DNA from: Planctomycetaceae bacterium
GTDB taxonomy: Bacteria > Planctomycetota > Planctomycetia > Pirellulales > Pirellulaceae
NCBI GenBank assembly: GCA_002709045.1
Contig: PAPJ01000014.1
Span: forward strand, 42,448-77,968
DNA: 35,521 nt
Direction of reading: 5' to 3'
Shown: positions 16,304 to 25,369 of the stretch, piece after piece
How the letters are laid out: each line of letters begins with the position of its first letter
How positions within the stretch are numbered: the stretch's first letter is position 1
Translations under genes and position numbers: made by a program
Notes under the pieces: model-generated
The model's input: only the letters and a program-made list of their open reading frames with translations
Databases searched by the model: none
What the model was told of the DNA's origin: nothing

Positions 16304-17653
16304 ATGAAGTCTCTGATCATTTTGATTACTACGGTCGTGGTATTTGTTTCTGTCGCGGATAGGCATCGATTGAAAGCTCAGCCTTTGGCACCTGTTTTAT
16401 CTGCGAATAATGGACGTGCTGTAGCACAGCCGGCAAATAACACTCAAAACTTCAACAAGCCGGCTGCTCAGAATTCTAATCTTGCTCCGTCATTTGTTAC
16501 GCCTCGCGTAGCGAATTTACCTGCAAACCGTATTACCACAAATGCTCAAACCGACCGGCAGAGTGCGGTGATAGACAATGTCTATGAACCGACAACAGTT
16601 TTAGCGACTGTCGGTCCTGAATACATTTTGGCAGGCGATTTAATTCCGCAAATTGAAATTGTTATGTGGCTGATGTTCAAGGACATGGATCCCGAAGAAT
16701 TGGCAAAACACAAAAACCAGATTGCTGCTCAAAAACAAGTACTGCTGCGAAGTCTCCTCTCACAGGCAATTGATTCCAAGTTGCTCTATCTGGCATTTAA
16801 ACGATCAATGAAACCGGAGGAACTAGAACAGTTTCAAGAGCGAGCGACGGAAGTCGTTACTGACGCCTTTGTTTCATCGATTGATGAAACACTGCCAAAG
16901 ATTAAAAATGCTGATAAACAGGAATTGAAGCGCCTGCAATCCATGGATATGCAGATTTCGCAGCTCTGTACTTTGATGGTTGAGCATAACGCTGAGACAT
17001 TAAGGGAACTGGACGGAATTTTGAGAAAGTTTGGTAGTTCTCTGGAGCACGCAAAACAGACATTTGCTGAAACTAATTTTGGGCGACAGGCAATTTCGAC
17101 AGACGTCAAACTGAATTACGAAATTACTCATCAGGATATGCTCGATTACTATCGTGAGCATATTGAGGATTATCAGATTAATCAGGCGGTGAGTTTTGAG
17201 CAGTTGATGGTACAGCTAAAAAACCACAAAACCAAACAGCAGGCCTATCAGAAGATTTGTGCACTCGGTAACAGCATATTGCAGGGAGCTTCGTTTGATA
17301 AAGTGGCCGTTTCTCATTCCGAAGGGCCGAAAGCAAAGACCGGTGGCAGATATCAGAATATTGAGAAGGGTGATTTAGTTAGTGAAAAAGTTGAAAAGGT
17401 TGCTTTTGAAATACCAGTGAATCGCATGAGTCCGATTGTCGAGGATGAAAAGGGGTTTTATATCATCCGGGTGAATTCGCATCGTCAGGCTGGTAGAGAA
17501 AAGTTCACCGAGGTTCAGGGAGATATCGAACAGATGATCAAGAACCAACGTCGTAATGAAGCGATTCAAAGCTATATTAAAACAGTGAAGAACCACGTAC
17601 CAGTCTGGAATCGTCTGGAAGAAAAAAAACCTAGTTCGAAGCTGAACTTCTAA
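16304..17653 (+). CDS. Parvulin-type peptidyl-prolyl isomerase (SurA-like), exported
   Basis: This 449-residue protein begins with a signal peptide (MKSLIILITTVVVFVSV...). A Pro/Asn/Ala-rich linker follows (about 30-95), then a helical SurA/trigger-factor-like N-terminal region (about 95-280) that begins with VGPEYILAGDLIPQ. The parvulin rotamase domain is at about 289-392 and contains VSFEQLMVQL, GASFDKVAVSHSEGPKAKTGG, VEKVAFEIPVNRMSPIV and GFYIIRVNSHR. It would catalyse proline isomerisation and chaperone outer-membrane or secreted proteins in the periplasm. It lies 80 bases after mfd, with a terminator downstream. The start has only a weak ribosome-binding site. Confidence 0.88.
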   Translation: MKSLIILITTVVVFVSVADRHRLKAQPLAPVLSANNGRAVAQPANNTQNFNKPAAQNSNLAPSFVTPRVANLPANRITTNAQTDRQSAVIDNVYEPTTVLATVGPEYILAGDLIPQIEIVMWLMFKDMDPEELAKHKNQIAAQKQVLLRSLLSQAIDSKLLYLAFKRSMKPEELEQFQERATEVVTDAFVSSIDETLPKIKNADKQELKRLQSMDMQISQLCTLMVEHNAETLRELDGILRKFGSSLEHAKQTFAETNFGRQAISTDVKLNYEITHQDMLDYYREHIEDYQINQAVSFEQLMVQLKNHKTKQQAYQKICALGNSILQGASFDKVAVSHSEGPKAKTGGRYQNIEKGDLVSEKVEKVAFEIPVNRMSPIVEDEKGFYIIRVNSHRQAGREKFTEVQGDIEQMIKNQRRNEAIQSYIKTVKNHVPVWNRLEEKKPSSKLNF

Positions 17654-17668
17654 GAAAACCGACCAAGC

Positions 17669-17709
17669 AAAGCCTTACGATCATTCGATCTTATGATGAG
17701 GCTTTTTTT
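17669..17709 (+). terminator. Intrinsic terminator after the foldase gene
   Basis: AAAGCCT (17669-17675) pairs with AGGCTTT (17699-17705), with an inner ATCAT/ATGAT stem, and T residues follow. It separates the foldase gene from gltA. Confidence 0.8.
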
Positions 17710-17778
17710 AGCCCAATGCAAAACATGCTTAGGCGTCTGCTATTAAAATGGTTTCAGAATGTTATATTGAATGAATAG

Positions 17779-17821
17779 TTAACATATCTGCTACCAGATC
17801 GAACCGATCTGCCATTGTTAA
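17779..17821 (+). promoter_or_regulatory. Nested inverted repeats in the gltA leader (putative operator or RNA hairpin)
   Basis: CAGATCG (17795-17801) and CGATCTG (17805-17811) are a perfect 7-bp inverted repeat with a three-base spacer. An outer TTAACA (17779-17784) and TGTTAA (17816-17821) pair frames it. The outer pair is offset by three bases from the inner centre. The element ends 20 bases before the ATG of gltA. Confidence 0.5.
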
Positions 17822-17841
17822 TACGCCAAGGAATGCACTGT

Positions 17842-19110
17842 ATGTCGGATGCTGCAAAACTTTCGGTCGGTGAACACGAACTCGAATTACCCGTAGTTGT
17901 CGGGACTGAAAATGAACTAGGTCTTGATATTAGTAAATTGCGTGGTCTTACGGGAATGATCACACTTGATGAAGGTTTCGTGAATACCGGATCGACTCTG
18001 AGTGCTATTACTTTCCTTGATGGAGAGCAGGGTATTCTTCGTTATCGTGGTTACGCCATTGAAGATATCTGTAAAAACTGTGACTTCATCGATTCTACGC
18101 TGCTGTTGCTAAATGGTGAGTTGCCATCGCACCAGGATAGAACCGCTTTTCGTCAGTCTGTAATTGCGGATATGCAGTTACCTGCAGGTATGATTGAATT
18201 GATCGGTGCATTTCCCCGGGAAGCACATCCTATGGCGATGCTGGCTGCTTGCGTGAATGCGTTGTCGACGCATCATCAGGATCAAGTCGATCCACTTGAT
18301 AGTGCTCAGGTTCAGAATTCCATTCAACGTCTGATTGCAACTTTGCCGACAATTGCCGCTTCTATTCATCGTCATAGGTCTGGTCAGGCATTTGTGCCAC
18401 CTAATCCTGAATTGGGATATGTTGAAAACTTTCTTACGATGATGTTTGCCGATGAGCAGGGGAACTACGAAATCGATTCTGACTTTGTCGCTGCCTTGAA
18501 TTTGCTGTTAATTGTGCATCTGGATCACGAGCAAAACTGTAGTACTTCAACAGTACGAGTTGTGGGTTCGGCCAACACAAATCTTTACGCTTCGATTGCG
18601 GCAGGTATTTGTGCTTTATGGGGTCCGCTCCATGGTGGCGCGAACGAAGCGTGCGTCAATATGCTAGCGGAAATTGCTGCTGATGGTGGTGACGTTGCTA
18701 AATATGTTGAGATGGCCAAGGACAAACAGAACGGCTTTCGTTTGATGGGATTTGGTCACCGGGTATACAAAAATTACGATCCGCGTGCCCGGATTATTAA
18801 GAGTGCTTGTGACGTCCTTCTGGAAAAGTTGGATCTGGATGATCCGCTCTTTGAGATTGCTCAGGCACTTGAGAAAGTTGCACTGGAGGACGAGTATTTT
18901 GTTGCTCGTAAGCTTTATCCGAATGTCGATTTCTATTCGGGCGTGATTTATCGCGCGATTGGTATTCCGGTTGAGCTTTTTACAGTCCTATTCGCAATGG
19001 GACGACTTCCTGGCTGGATCGCTCACTGGCAGGAATTACATGCATCGCCGACGAAGCGGATCTGCCGTCCACGTCAGGTTTATACCGGGCCGGAACTCCG
19101 CCAGATCTAG
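17842..19110 (+). CDS. gltA: Citrate synthase
   Basis: This 422-residue citrate synthase condenses oxaloacetate and acetyl-CoA in the first step of the TCA cycle. The three catalytic residues fall where E. coli GltA has them (H264, H305, D362): H264 in GPLHGGANEAC, H306 in GFGHRVYKNYDPRA and D363 in YPNVDFYSG. Other signatures are GILRYRGYAIEDI and the C-terminal RPRQVYTGP. The start at 17842 has AAGGA nine bases upstream; a frame nine codons longer is less likely. The length and early GSTLSAITFLDGEQG region fit the Gram-negative type II enzyme. It is probably monocistronic, with a terminator upstream and an inverted repeat in its leader. Confidence 0.97.
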   Translation: MSDAAKLSVGEHELELPVVVGTENELGLDISKLRGLTGMITLDEGFVNTGSTLSAITFLDGEQGILRYRGYAIEDICKNCDFIDSTLLLLNGELPSHQDRTAFRQSVIADMQLPAGMIELIGAFPREAHPMAMLAACVNALSTHHQDQVDPLDSAQVQNSIQRLIATLPTIAASIHRHRSGQAFVPPNPELGYVENFLTMMFADEQGNYEIDSDFVAALNLLLIVHLDHEQNCSTSTVRVVGSANTNLYASIAAGICALWGPLHGGANEACVNMLAEIAADGGDVAKYVEMAKDKQNGFRLMGFGHRVYKNYDPRARIIKSACDVLLEKLDLDDPLFEIAQALEKVALEDEYFVARKLYPNVDFYSGVIYRAIGIPVELFTVLFAMGRLPGWIAHWQELHASPTKRICRPRQVYTGPELRQI

Positions 19111-19305
19111 TTACTGGGGTGAGCGGTTTGCATCGCTTCCCGAATTTGTTCTTGCAGGCATTATAAACTGCCTAATCATTACAACCGGCTAACTGCTACT
19201 TTCCTAGCGGTTACGTGAATATTCGCCACCTTGATCGAATAACGTCGATAGGTAAACAGAGGTACCGTTTGCCTCGCTTTATGTTGCCGCACGGAAGCGA
19301 TCAAA

Positions 19306-20325
19306 GTGAAGAAAATACGAACGTTACTATATATCGCGACGTTGTTGCTGTTGGTGCTTTCTGCCAGCGCCAATGATGATTTTTCAAAGGCGATTCCGGT
19401 TGATAGTGATCAACCGGTTGTTAGCACCGTTAGTCTGCACCCGGCCGGTAAGCTACTCGTTACCGCCGGCGATGATCACGTTGTTCGTGTCTGGGATCTT
19501 GCCAGTGGTTTACAGATCAGCCAACTCAAAGGACACACAGGCTGGATACGAAGTTCAGCCTTTATTCCAAACTCAACTCTGGTTTTGACTGCTGGCGATG
19601 ACGGTAATCTCTGGCTGTTCGATGTTTTGCAGGTAAACCCTCCCCGCAAAGTCACTGCGATAGATTTCTCAATTTCCCGTCTGGCAGTCTCAGCGGATGG
19701 CGGAGTTATTGCAATTGCCGGGTTTTCACGAAATTTGATTCTGCTGCAAACCAAATCCGGCAAGGTACTTCATACGATAGATACTCAGACCGACGATGTT
19801 CGAGCGATTGATTTTTCCAGTTCAGGTAAAGTTGTCGCAGCCGGTGGCCGTGATGGATGTGTCAGATTGTGGTCGGTGGATACCGGGCGGCAAGTGGGTG
19901 AGTTAACCGCACATCGCCGTCGTATACGAGACCTGCGGTTTGTTGCCGATGATTCGATGCTCGTTAGCATCTCAGAAGACAGAACTATGTTTATTGCCAA
20001 TCTGAACGATGCTGAGGCCGGCTATCGTATTGCGCTGGGAGCAATGATTCCCTTTGCGTTGGCAGATTGCGGTAATTCTGAAGTTGCCGTCGGTGGCACA
20101 GACAACCGGATTTCAATTTGGAATCTCAAACAACAGACCGTTCGCAAGGTTTTTCAGGGACATACCGGAAGTGTAACATCGCTTGACTATATCTCCCGCC
20201 CCGGCGGTCTGGGAGGAATTGTTGTGTCCGGGAGTTTCGATACTTCAGTAAGAACCTGGCCATTGGGTCCGGTCAGTCCAGTAAGAGTACGCGTTAGCGA
20301 GCAGTCACCTGCTTCCACCAAGTAA
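19306..20325 (+). CDS. Secreted seven-bladed WD40 repeat protein
   Basis: This 339-residue protein starts with GTG, with GGAAG eight bases upstream. The signal peptide is MKKIRTLLYIATLLLLVLSASA. About seven WD40 repeats follow, for example LLVTAGDDHVVRVWDLASG, STLVLTAGDDGNLWLF, KVVAAGGRDGCVRLWSVDTG, EVAVGGTDNRISIWNL and VVSGSFDTSVRTWPL, which is one full propeller. WD40 proteins act as binding platforms, and this one would be exported, which is unusual outside planctomycetes and relatives. The stop is seven bases before the next gene, the large surface protein, so the pair is probably one operon. The partner is unknown. A 195-base gap upstream shows no clear terminator or promoter. Confidence 0.88.
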   Translation: MKKIRTLLYIATLLLLVLSASANDDFSKAIPVDSDQPVVSTVSLHPAGKLLVTAGDDHVVRVWDLASGLQISQLKGHTGWIRSSAFIPNSTLVLTAGDDGNLWLFDVLQVNPPRKVTAIDFSISRLAVSADGGVIAIAGFSRNLILLQTKSGKVLHTIDTQTDDVRAIDFSSSGKVVAAGGRDGCVRLWSVDTGRQVGELTAHRRRIRDLRFVADDSMLVSISEDRTMFIANLNDAEAGYRIALGAMIPFALADCGNSEVAVGGTDNRISIWNLKQQTVRKVFQGHTGSVTSLDYISRPGGLGGIVVSGSFDTSVRTWPLGPVSPVRVRVSEQSPASTK

Positions 20326-20332
20326 ACGACCA

Positions 20333-23296
20333 ATGAAAAAATTTTCCACGATGCTGAGAAAGATGCTAAGCCGAAACGCCAAACAACGGCGTCATGAAAT
20401 TGCTGCGCAACTTGGTGGATATGAACTGCTTGAAGACCGATGTTTACTTGCCTCAGACGTGCTACAACTCGGCGTTGTTTATACAGAAAATGATCTTGGT
20501 TCGGATGCCAGTAGCGATACGCTGGAAATCACCTTTGAGCGGGGAGCACCCAGTACTGAACTCACAAGAATGATTATTCATGGTGATCACAATAAGATTG
20601 GTTTTGATGCCGGAGATATCATCTTTGATGTGCAAAATCAGGGTATCGGAGCTGATCAGGGATTTCCTTTTACGATTGCTCAGCTAACCGCGAGACATCC
20701 TGAGGCCAATGTTACTGCTGCGGTCAACGACGGCAGTAGTGCGCTGATTCTTAATTTTCAGAATTTTGTGGCTGGAGATCGAGTCCTCTTAGAACTTGAT
20801 GTTGACGAAGTAGAAATTGCCGTAAACGGTTCGGATGCAGAGAAGAACGAGGGAATTGATCCGATTACTTCAGGGATAGAATTCCAGGGTGTGCGGATAG
20901 TGGCTGAGTTTGCGGCAGAAAATTATCTGGATTCCGGAGCCATGACGGTATTCCGTAATAGTTATGACGCAGCCTTGCAGATGTCCGGATTGGATCTGCC
21001 GGCAGATGATGCAAACGGAATGCGGGACCGTACGGCAGCCGCTTTCTTATCCGTTATGCAAACACCGTTGCCGGTTAGTATTTCCGGTTCGGTTTATATG
21101 GATATCGAGAATAACCAGCAACAAGACCAACAGGATTATACTCTTGAAAATGTACAAATCGAACTCTGGAAATTCGAATCAGACAGCTACGTTCCCACCG
21201 AGAGAATCTCAAAGACTGATGCGAGTGGTGCGTATGGTTTTGGAGGCCTCGAAGTCGGAACCTACCAAATCAGGCAAGTCCAGCCAATCGGGTTGATTGA
21301 TAGTGCTGCATTTGCAGGAAAATTACACGGACAATCGGTGGGAATGGTACTTAGCCCTAATGTTGTTTCCGGAATCGTATTATCTGCCGGTGGTAGCGAC
21401 GTCACCGGTGTTGACTTTGCCGAAACCGATTGGGCAGAGATCCGTGGAGTTGTCTCTTCCGATACGGAAGGGCCGCTGAAAAACGTAACCGTGCAACTTG
21501 TCTGTAACGATGGCGAATTAGCCAAGACAACCACCACGGATAAGTCCGGGGGTTATGTATTTAAAGAAGTTCTTCCCGGGATTTGTTGGATCCATGAAAC
21601 GACTCCCGCAGGATTCCTGGATGGTCCCGACTATCCGGGAACAGTTAGTGGTGTCTCTCAGGGAGACTCTGATGGAATGGATAGTCTGGGACCGATTGAG
21701 TTGGTCGCCGGTGACAAAGCAATAGAATACAATTTCACAGAAATATTGCCGGCTGCACTTTCAGGTGTGGTTTTTCGTGATGGTGACTCGTACGTCGTCC
21801 ATACTCAGGAGGATGTTCGATTCCGAGGCAACGGAAAACTTGATAGTGATGATTTGAGAATCTCAGGCGTAAAGGTGGTTCTGATAAATCAGCACAGTGG
21901 TGAAGAAAAAATTATTACTACGAATTACCGGGGTGAATTTACCTTTAGGAATCTGGAACCCGGACAATATACACTTCGCCAAATTCAGCCGGAAGGATAT
22001 TATGATGGACCGGACTACGTCGGGAGCCATCAGGGCCGTGTGGACTCAGCTGCGGATACGATTTACAACATTGGTATGATTGCCGGACAAGTGGCAACAA
22101 ATTACCTCTTTAGCGAATATCAGGCTGAAATTGTGCCGTTGTCAGTTCCTGCAGGCGTCACTCCGGAGAATATCGATCGGGGAACATTCCCGAACCTCGG
22201 AGTTGGAACCGTAAAGGCACCTGTAGGCGTTACCGTAGCCGTCGAGAACTCCGCCCGTCTGGATCTCAATCAAGGCCGCCAGATTCCAATTTACTCGGCA
22301 CAGAACACGACACAACTGCGTTCCAATACATGGCATTTAAGTGTAATTGATGGTGGAAATCCGCGTGGTGAACTCAGGGCGGCGAATGCAGGGCAGCTAA
22401 GTATGGTTTCGAGATTGACGATGGATGTCGAGGCTCGCTGGAATCCGGAAACGTTGGATGCAGGGCAATGGGAAGCGGTATCTATTTGGGGTGACCCAAT
22501 TGATTTACAACATGTCGTACTTGGTGATACCAATGCCCGGCCATTGGCCGGCGACTTCAACGGTGATGGCCTGACTGACGTGGCAATCTTTGTTGATGGC
22601 TATTGGTTTATCGATATCAATAGCAATGGCAAGTGGGACGAAGAAGATCTGTGGGCACGAATGGGTAACCAGGAAGATCAGCCGGTTGTTGGTGACTGGG
22701 ATGGCGATGGTAAAGACGATATTGGTATTTTCGGGTTGCAATGGCCTGATGATGATGCGATCGCTGAGCAGGATCCGGGATTGCCGGATGCGGCTAATAA
22801 GATTCAAAAGACACTGCCTAAAAACATACCACCGAAAGAAGCGGCAGCATCACGCCGTCGCTTGTTGCAGAAATCATCACAGGGTCAGGTACGTGCTGAC
22901 GTGGTGGATCATGTCTTCAAGTATGGCCGTCAGAAAGAAATTGCCATATCCGGAGACTGGAATGGTGACGGTGTCGTAAATATCGGTACTTATCGGGACG
23001 GTACCTGGAGACTGGATCTAAATGGTGATGGTCGCATCTCCGCAGGAGATGAGGTTGTTCAGTTAGGAAGCTCGGAAGATCTGCCGATTGTTGGAGATTT
23101 CGATGGTGATGGTATCGATGATTTGGGGATCTATCGTAATGGTATCTGGAAGATTGACCTGAACGGTGACCGGGATGTTAATGCGGTCGATGAAGTTTTC
23201 CAGCACGGAGCTCCCGGAGATTTGCCGGTCAGCGGAGACTTTGATGGCGATGGTGTCGATGATATTGCGGTTTACCGGGTTAACAAAGCCGGATAA
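20333..23296 (+). CDS. Large planctomycete surface protein with LEPR-XLL motif and Cna-B/FG-GAP-like repeats
   Basis: The 987-residue protein begins with a basic stretch and ELLEDRCLLA near residues 34-43, the LEPR-XLL type motif found at the N-terminus of many planctomycete surface proteins; a classical signal peptide is not evident. Residues of about 45-235 resemble a beta-rich cohesin-like domain. Three SdrD/Cna-B-like repeats follow between about 240 and 600, each with a GYxDGPDY-like end (QPEGYYDGPDYVGSHQG). The last third has Asp-rich calcium-type units: DFNGDGLTDVAIF, DWDGDGKDDIGIF, DWNGDGVVNIGTY, DFDGDGIDDLGIY and DFDGDGVDDIAVY, with intervening LNGDGRISAGDEV units. A basic KNIPPKEAAASRRRLLQ linker near 828 interrupts the unit series. 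It is probably a cell-surface adhesin or matrix protein; this is inference. Confidence 0.85.
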   Translation: MKKFSTMLRKMLSRNAKQRRHEIAAQLGGYELLEDRCLLASDVLQLGVVYTENDLGSDASSDTLEITFERGAPSTELTRMIIHGDHNKIGFDAGDIIFDVQNQGIGADQGFPFTIAQLTARHPEANVTAAVNDGSSALILNFQNFVAGDRVLLELDVDEVEIAVNGSDAEKNEGIDPITSGIEFQGVRIVAEFAAENYLDSGAMTVFRNSYDAALQMSGLDLPADDANGMRDRTAAAFLSVMQTPLPVSISGSVYMDIENNQQQDQQDYTLENVQIELWKFESDSYVPTERISKTDASGAYGFGGLEVGTYQIRQVQPIGLIDSAAFAGKLHGQSVGMVLSPNVVSGIVLSAGGSDVTGVDFAETDWAEIRGVVSSDTEGPLKNVTVQLVCNDGELAKTTTTDKSGGYVFKEVLPGICWIHETTPAGFLDGPDYPGTVSGVSQGDSDGMDSLGPIELVAGDKAIEYNFTEILPAALSGVVFRDGDSYVVHTQEDVRFRGNGKLDSDDLRISGVKVVLINQHSGEEKIITTNYRGEFTFRNLEPGQYTLRQIQPEGYYDGPDYVGSHQGRVDSAADTIYNIGMIAGQVATNYLFSEYQAEIVPLSVPAGVTPENIDRGTFPNLGVGTVKAPVGVTVAVENSARLDLNQGRQIPIYSAQNTTQLRSNTWHLSVIDGGNPRGELRAANAGQLSMVSRLTMDVEARWNPETLDAGQWEAVSIWGDPIDLQHVVLGDTNARPLAGDFNGDGLTDVAIFVDGYWFIDINSNGKWDEEDLWARMGNQEDQPVVGDWDGDGKDDIGIFGLQWPDDDAIAEQDPGLPDAANKIQKTLPKNIPPKEAAASRRRLLQKSSQGQVRADVVDHVFKYGRQKEIAISGDWNGDGVVNIGTYRDGTWRLDLNGDGRISAGDEVVQLGSSEDLPIVGDFDGDGIDDLGIYRNGIWKIDLNGDRDVNAVDEVFQHGAPGDLPVSGDFDGDGVDDIAVYRVNKAG

Positions 23297-23315
23297 AAAC
23301 GGCTTACTGAAAGGC

Positions 23316-23486
23316 TTATGAGCTTTTTAACTCGTCGGCTTCGGCGGTGATCTTCGCCAACTCTGCTTCTAGTGCTTCCAGTTCGCCGGGCTCGTCATTT
23401 TGCTGCTTAACACACATGATCTTGTGTTGCAGATCTTTCTGTTTTTTGCGAATCACTGCGAGACGCTTCTTAGCTTTTTTGTTCAT
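23316..23486 (-). CDS. Small 56-residue coiled-coil protein
   Basis: This short minus-strand ORF is supported by AAGGA nine bases before the ATG at 23486 and by a codon pattern that fits a real protein. It begins MNKKAKKRLAVIRKKQKDLQ and ends LEAELAKITAEADELKSS, with two charged helices split by NDEPGEL. A coiled-coil hairpin is likely. It has no signal or membrane segment. It starts two bases after the stop of the gene at 23489-24025, and its ribosome-binding site lies inside that gene, so the two are coupled. I recall similar Lys/Glu-rich short proteins in planctomycete genomes but know of no function. Confidence 0.7.
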   Translation of the reverse strand: MNKKAKKRLAVIRKKQKDLQHKIMCVKQQNDEPGELEALEAELAKITAEADELKSS

Positions 23487-23488
23487 TG

Positions 23489-24025
23489 TTAATGTTCCTT
23501 CTTTGTTGGTAGATAAAGCCGCAGCGGAGGTTGAGATTTCGTTTGTGGGCTTGTTACGCCGGGTGTATTGGTCTGGGCGGGTACGTTACGTGGAGCGACT
23601 TTCATTAGTCCCGCACAGAGAACAACCATAATCGCTGCAAACATGTTGATTTTTCCCCATAGCACTTCATGTTGCTGGAATTTAAGGGCTTCTTCACTGC
23701 GTCCTGTGAGTAGGGAACTGAGATAAAAGACAACTGCCACTAAAACGAGTTTTATAACAAATGCACCGGTGTAGAGCGGATGAAGATCACCTTTATAGGC
23801 CAGAAAAGCATTGTAAAACCCGCTGATCATAATCAGACCGGCCGAGATCATAATGGCTTTCGCCCATTTTCGTTTGACGCGATTTTTAATTTCCCTGGCA
23901 TCATCGCTTTCCCCTAAAGCCGGGATTAAAACCAAATTCATAAAAATCGATCCCCCAACCAAAATGATTGCCGGCACAATATGAGCCCATCGCGAAAGAA
24001 GTTTGATGTAATCGGTAGATTCCAT
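23489..24025 (-). CDS. Four-helix integral membrane protein, CopD-like
   Basis: This 178-residue protein has four predicted membrane helices at about 14-36, 58-80, 86-108 and 122-142. A tail rich in Pro, Thr and Gln follows (PAQTNTPGVTSPQTKSQPP), with Lys and His at the end. The first helix carries RWAHIVPAIILVGGSIF, whose His resembles the conserved position of CopD-type copper-resistance or related heme-binding membrane proteins. The match is weak, so a CopD function is not claimed. The middle helices contain GFYNAFLAYKGDLHPLY. It lies 11 bases after the stop of the cca gene and two bases before the small coiled-coil gene. Confidence 0.6.
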   Translation of the reverse strand: MESTDYIKLLSRWAHIVPAIILVGGSIFMNLVLIPALGESDDAREIKNRVKRKWAKAIMISAGLIMISGFYNAFLAYKGDLHPLYTGAFVIKLVLVAVVFYLSSLLTGRSEEALKFQQHEVLWGKINMFAAIMVVLCAGLMKVAPRNVPAQTNTPGVTSPQTKSQPPLRLYLPTKKEH

Positions 24026-24036
24026 AGTAACAACGC

Positions 24037-25302
24037 TTAGGGTTCAATGGATTGATAGGTTATTTTAGCAAGGTCAACAGCCTGCTCGGTTGAATCGATT
24101 TTACCTAGTAGTTGCTGGTCTCTTACTTCCTTCAGAACTTTAGAGAATGCGGGTCCCGGCTTCATACCCAATTCAATCAGATCTGTTCCACTCAACAATT
24201 CAGGTGGATTTAAGTCTTGCTCGGCAGAGGTGAGTTTTTCTTCACAGAATTGAATACCTGCCGGATTCGTTTTATTGGTACTGACCAACGCTGTAGCTAG
24301 TGCCAGAGTATCTTCCAAAAGCGGGTGGATCAGTGTCCGTTGAATCGTTGGCCAGTATTGAGTATTGGCTTCGATTAGTTGATCCACATGCTTTAGAATC
24401 CAGAAGGCATTCTCGGCCACTTCATTCGAAGTCTTCATGGATTTAATTGTGCGTCTCACATCTTTGGCTGACAACCCTGGCGTTAGTGTTTTGTAGCTGG
24501 CTGCCAGTGTAAGTGCGGTATTGTTCAGGGGCAGTTTACCAAGCAATAGTTTTAAGTGGTTGACCGCATCGCCATCTAAATTAGTTTTCGGTAATACATG
24601 GGGCAGGATGCCTGTTTTGTACAACAGCTCAACACCTCGTTGTCGATGTTCCGAAGAAAGCATTTTTACCAATTCAACAAGAATACGTTCACGCGAAACC
24701 TGATGAAGTTGCGCAACATAGCGACAGACTGCATCGAGTGTGTTTTGTTCGATTTGAAAGTCCAGTGTGGTTGCAAAGCGAATCGCTCGAAAGATTCTCA
24801 GCTTGTCTTCTTCAAATCTTTCTGCCGGAGAACCGATGGCTCGGATTTGCCGAGCGTTCAGATCGTCTAAGCCTCCTACATAGTCGATGGTTTCCATCGT
24901 TACAGGATCAAGGAACATGCCATTAATGGTGAAGTCGCGGCGTTGAGCATCTGCTGCAGGAGTACTAAAGGTAATTTTGTCGGGTCGGCGTCCATCGGTA
25001 TATGAATCATCTTCACGAAACGTTGCGATCTCAATATTACCCTGCTCTTTGGAACCAATCAGCGTAATCACGCCGAAAGACGCCCCAATTGCCAATGTGC
25101 GCTGCTTACCAAAGAGCTTGCGTATTTCATCCGGAACCGCATTGGTAGCCACATCGTAGTCTTGTGGCCTCACCTGCAGGTGATGATCGCGCACACATCC
25201 ACCGGCCCAAAACGAAATGAAGTCTGCGGCGCGTAGCTGTTCCACTGTTTTCACAGCAAACTCACGAGCTTTTTCGGCGTCAATGGATTGCGTGTTGGTC
25301 AT
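24037..25302 (-). CDS. cca: tRNA nucleotidyltransferase / CCA-adding enzyme (class II NTase)
   Basis: This 421-residue protein has the nucleotidyltransferase head with GGCVRD (34-39) and DYDVAT (D48, D50, metal ligands). An LKIDGRRPDKI-like nucleotide-binding region follows (DGRRPDKITFSTPAADAQRRDFTINGMF). The central GSPAERFEEDKLRIFRAIRFA segment is the neck domain that interacts with tRNA. It adds or repairs the 3' CCA end of tRNAs; a poly(A) polymerase assignment is possible since the families share these motifs. The gene is divergent from the rhodanese at 25370 with only 67 bases between them. No ribosome-binding site is clear at 25302. It heads a three-gene minus-strand operon. Confidence 0.9.
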   Translation of the reverse strand: MTNTQSIDAEKAREFAVKTVEQLRAADFISFWAGGCVRDHHLQVRPQDYDVATNAVPDEIRKLFGKQRTLAIGASFGVITLIGSKEQGNIEIATFREDDSYTDGRRPDKITFSTPAADAQRRDFTINGMFLDPVTMETIDYVGGLDDLNARQIRAIGSPAERFEEDKLRIFRAIRFATTLDFQIEQNTLDAVCRYVAQLHQVSRERILVELVKMLSSEHRQRGVELLYKTGILPHVLPKTNLDGDAVNHLKLLLGKLPLNNTALTLAASYKTLTPGLSAKDVRRTIKSMKTSNEVAENAFWILKHVDQLIEANTQYWPTIQRTLIHPLLEDTLALATALVSTNKTNPAGIQFCEEKLTSAEQDLNPPELLSGTDLIELGMKPGPAFSKVLKEVRDQQLLGKIDSTEQAVDLAKITYQSIEP

Positions 25303-25369
25303 AGATAGAACATAACAGTTTGAGTGAATTTATGTAGTCGTCGAATGATTGAAAAGTGAGGATGCCGCA

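Noticed and set aside
19135..19220. AGGCA/TGCCT and imperfect TA-rich repeats after gltA
   Set aside because: The stems are five pairs or interrupted and lack a T tract, so they are not convincing as a terminator.
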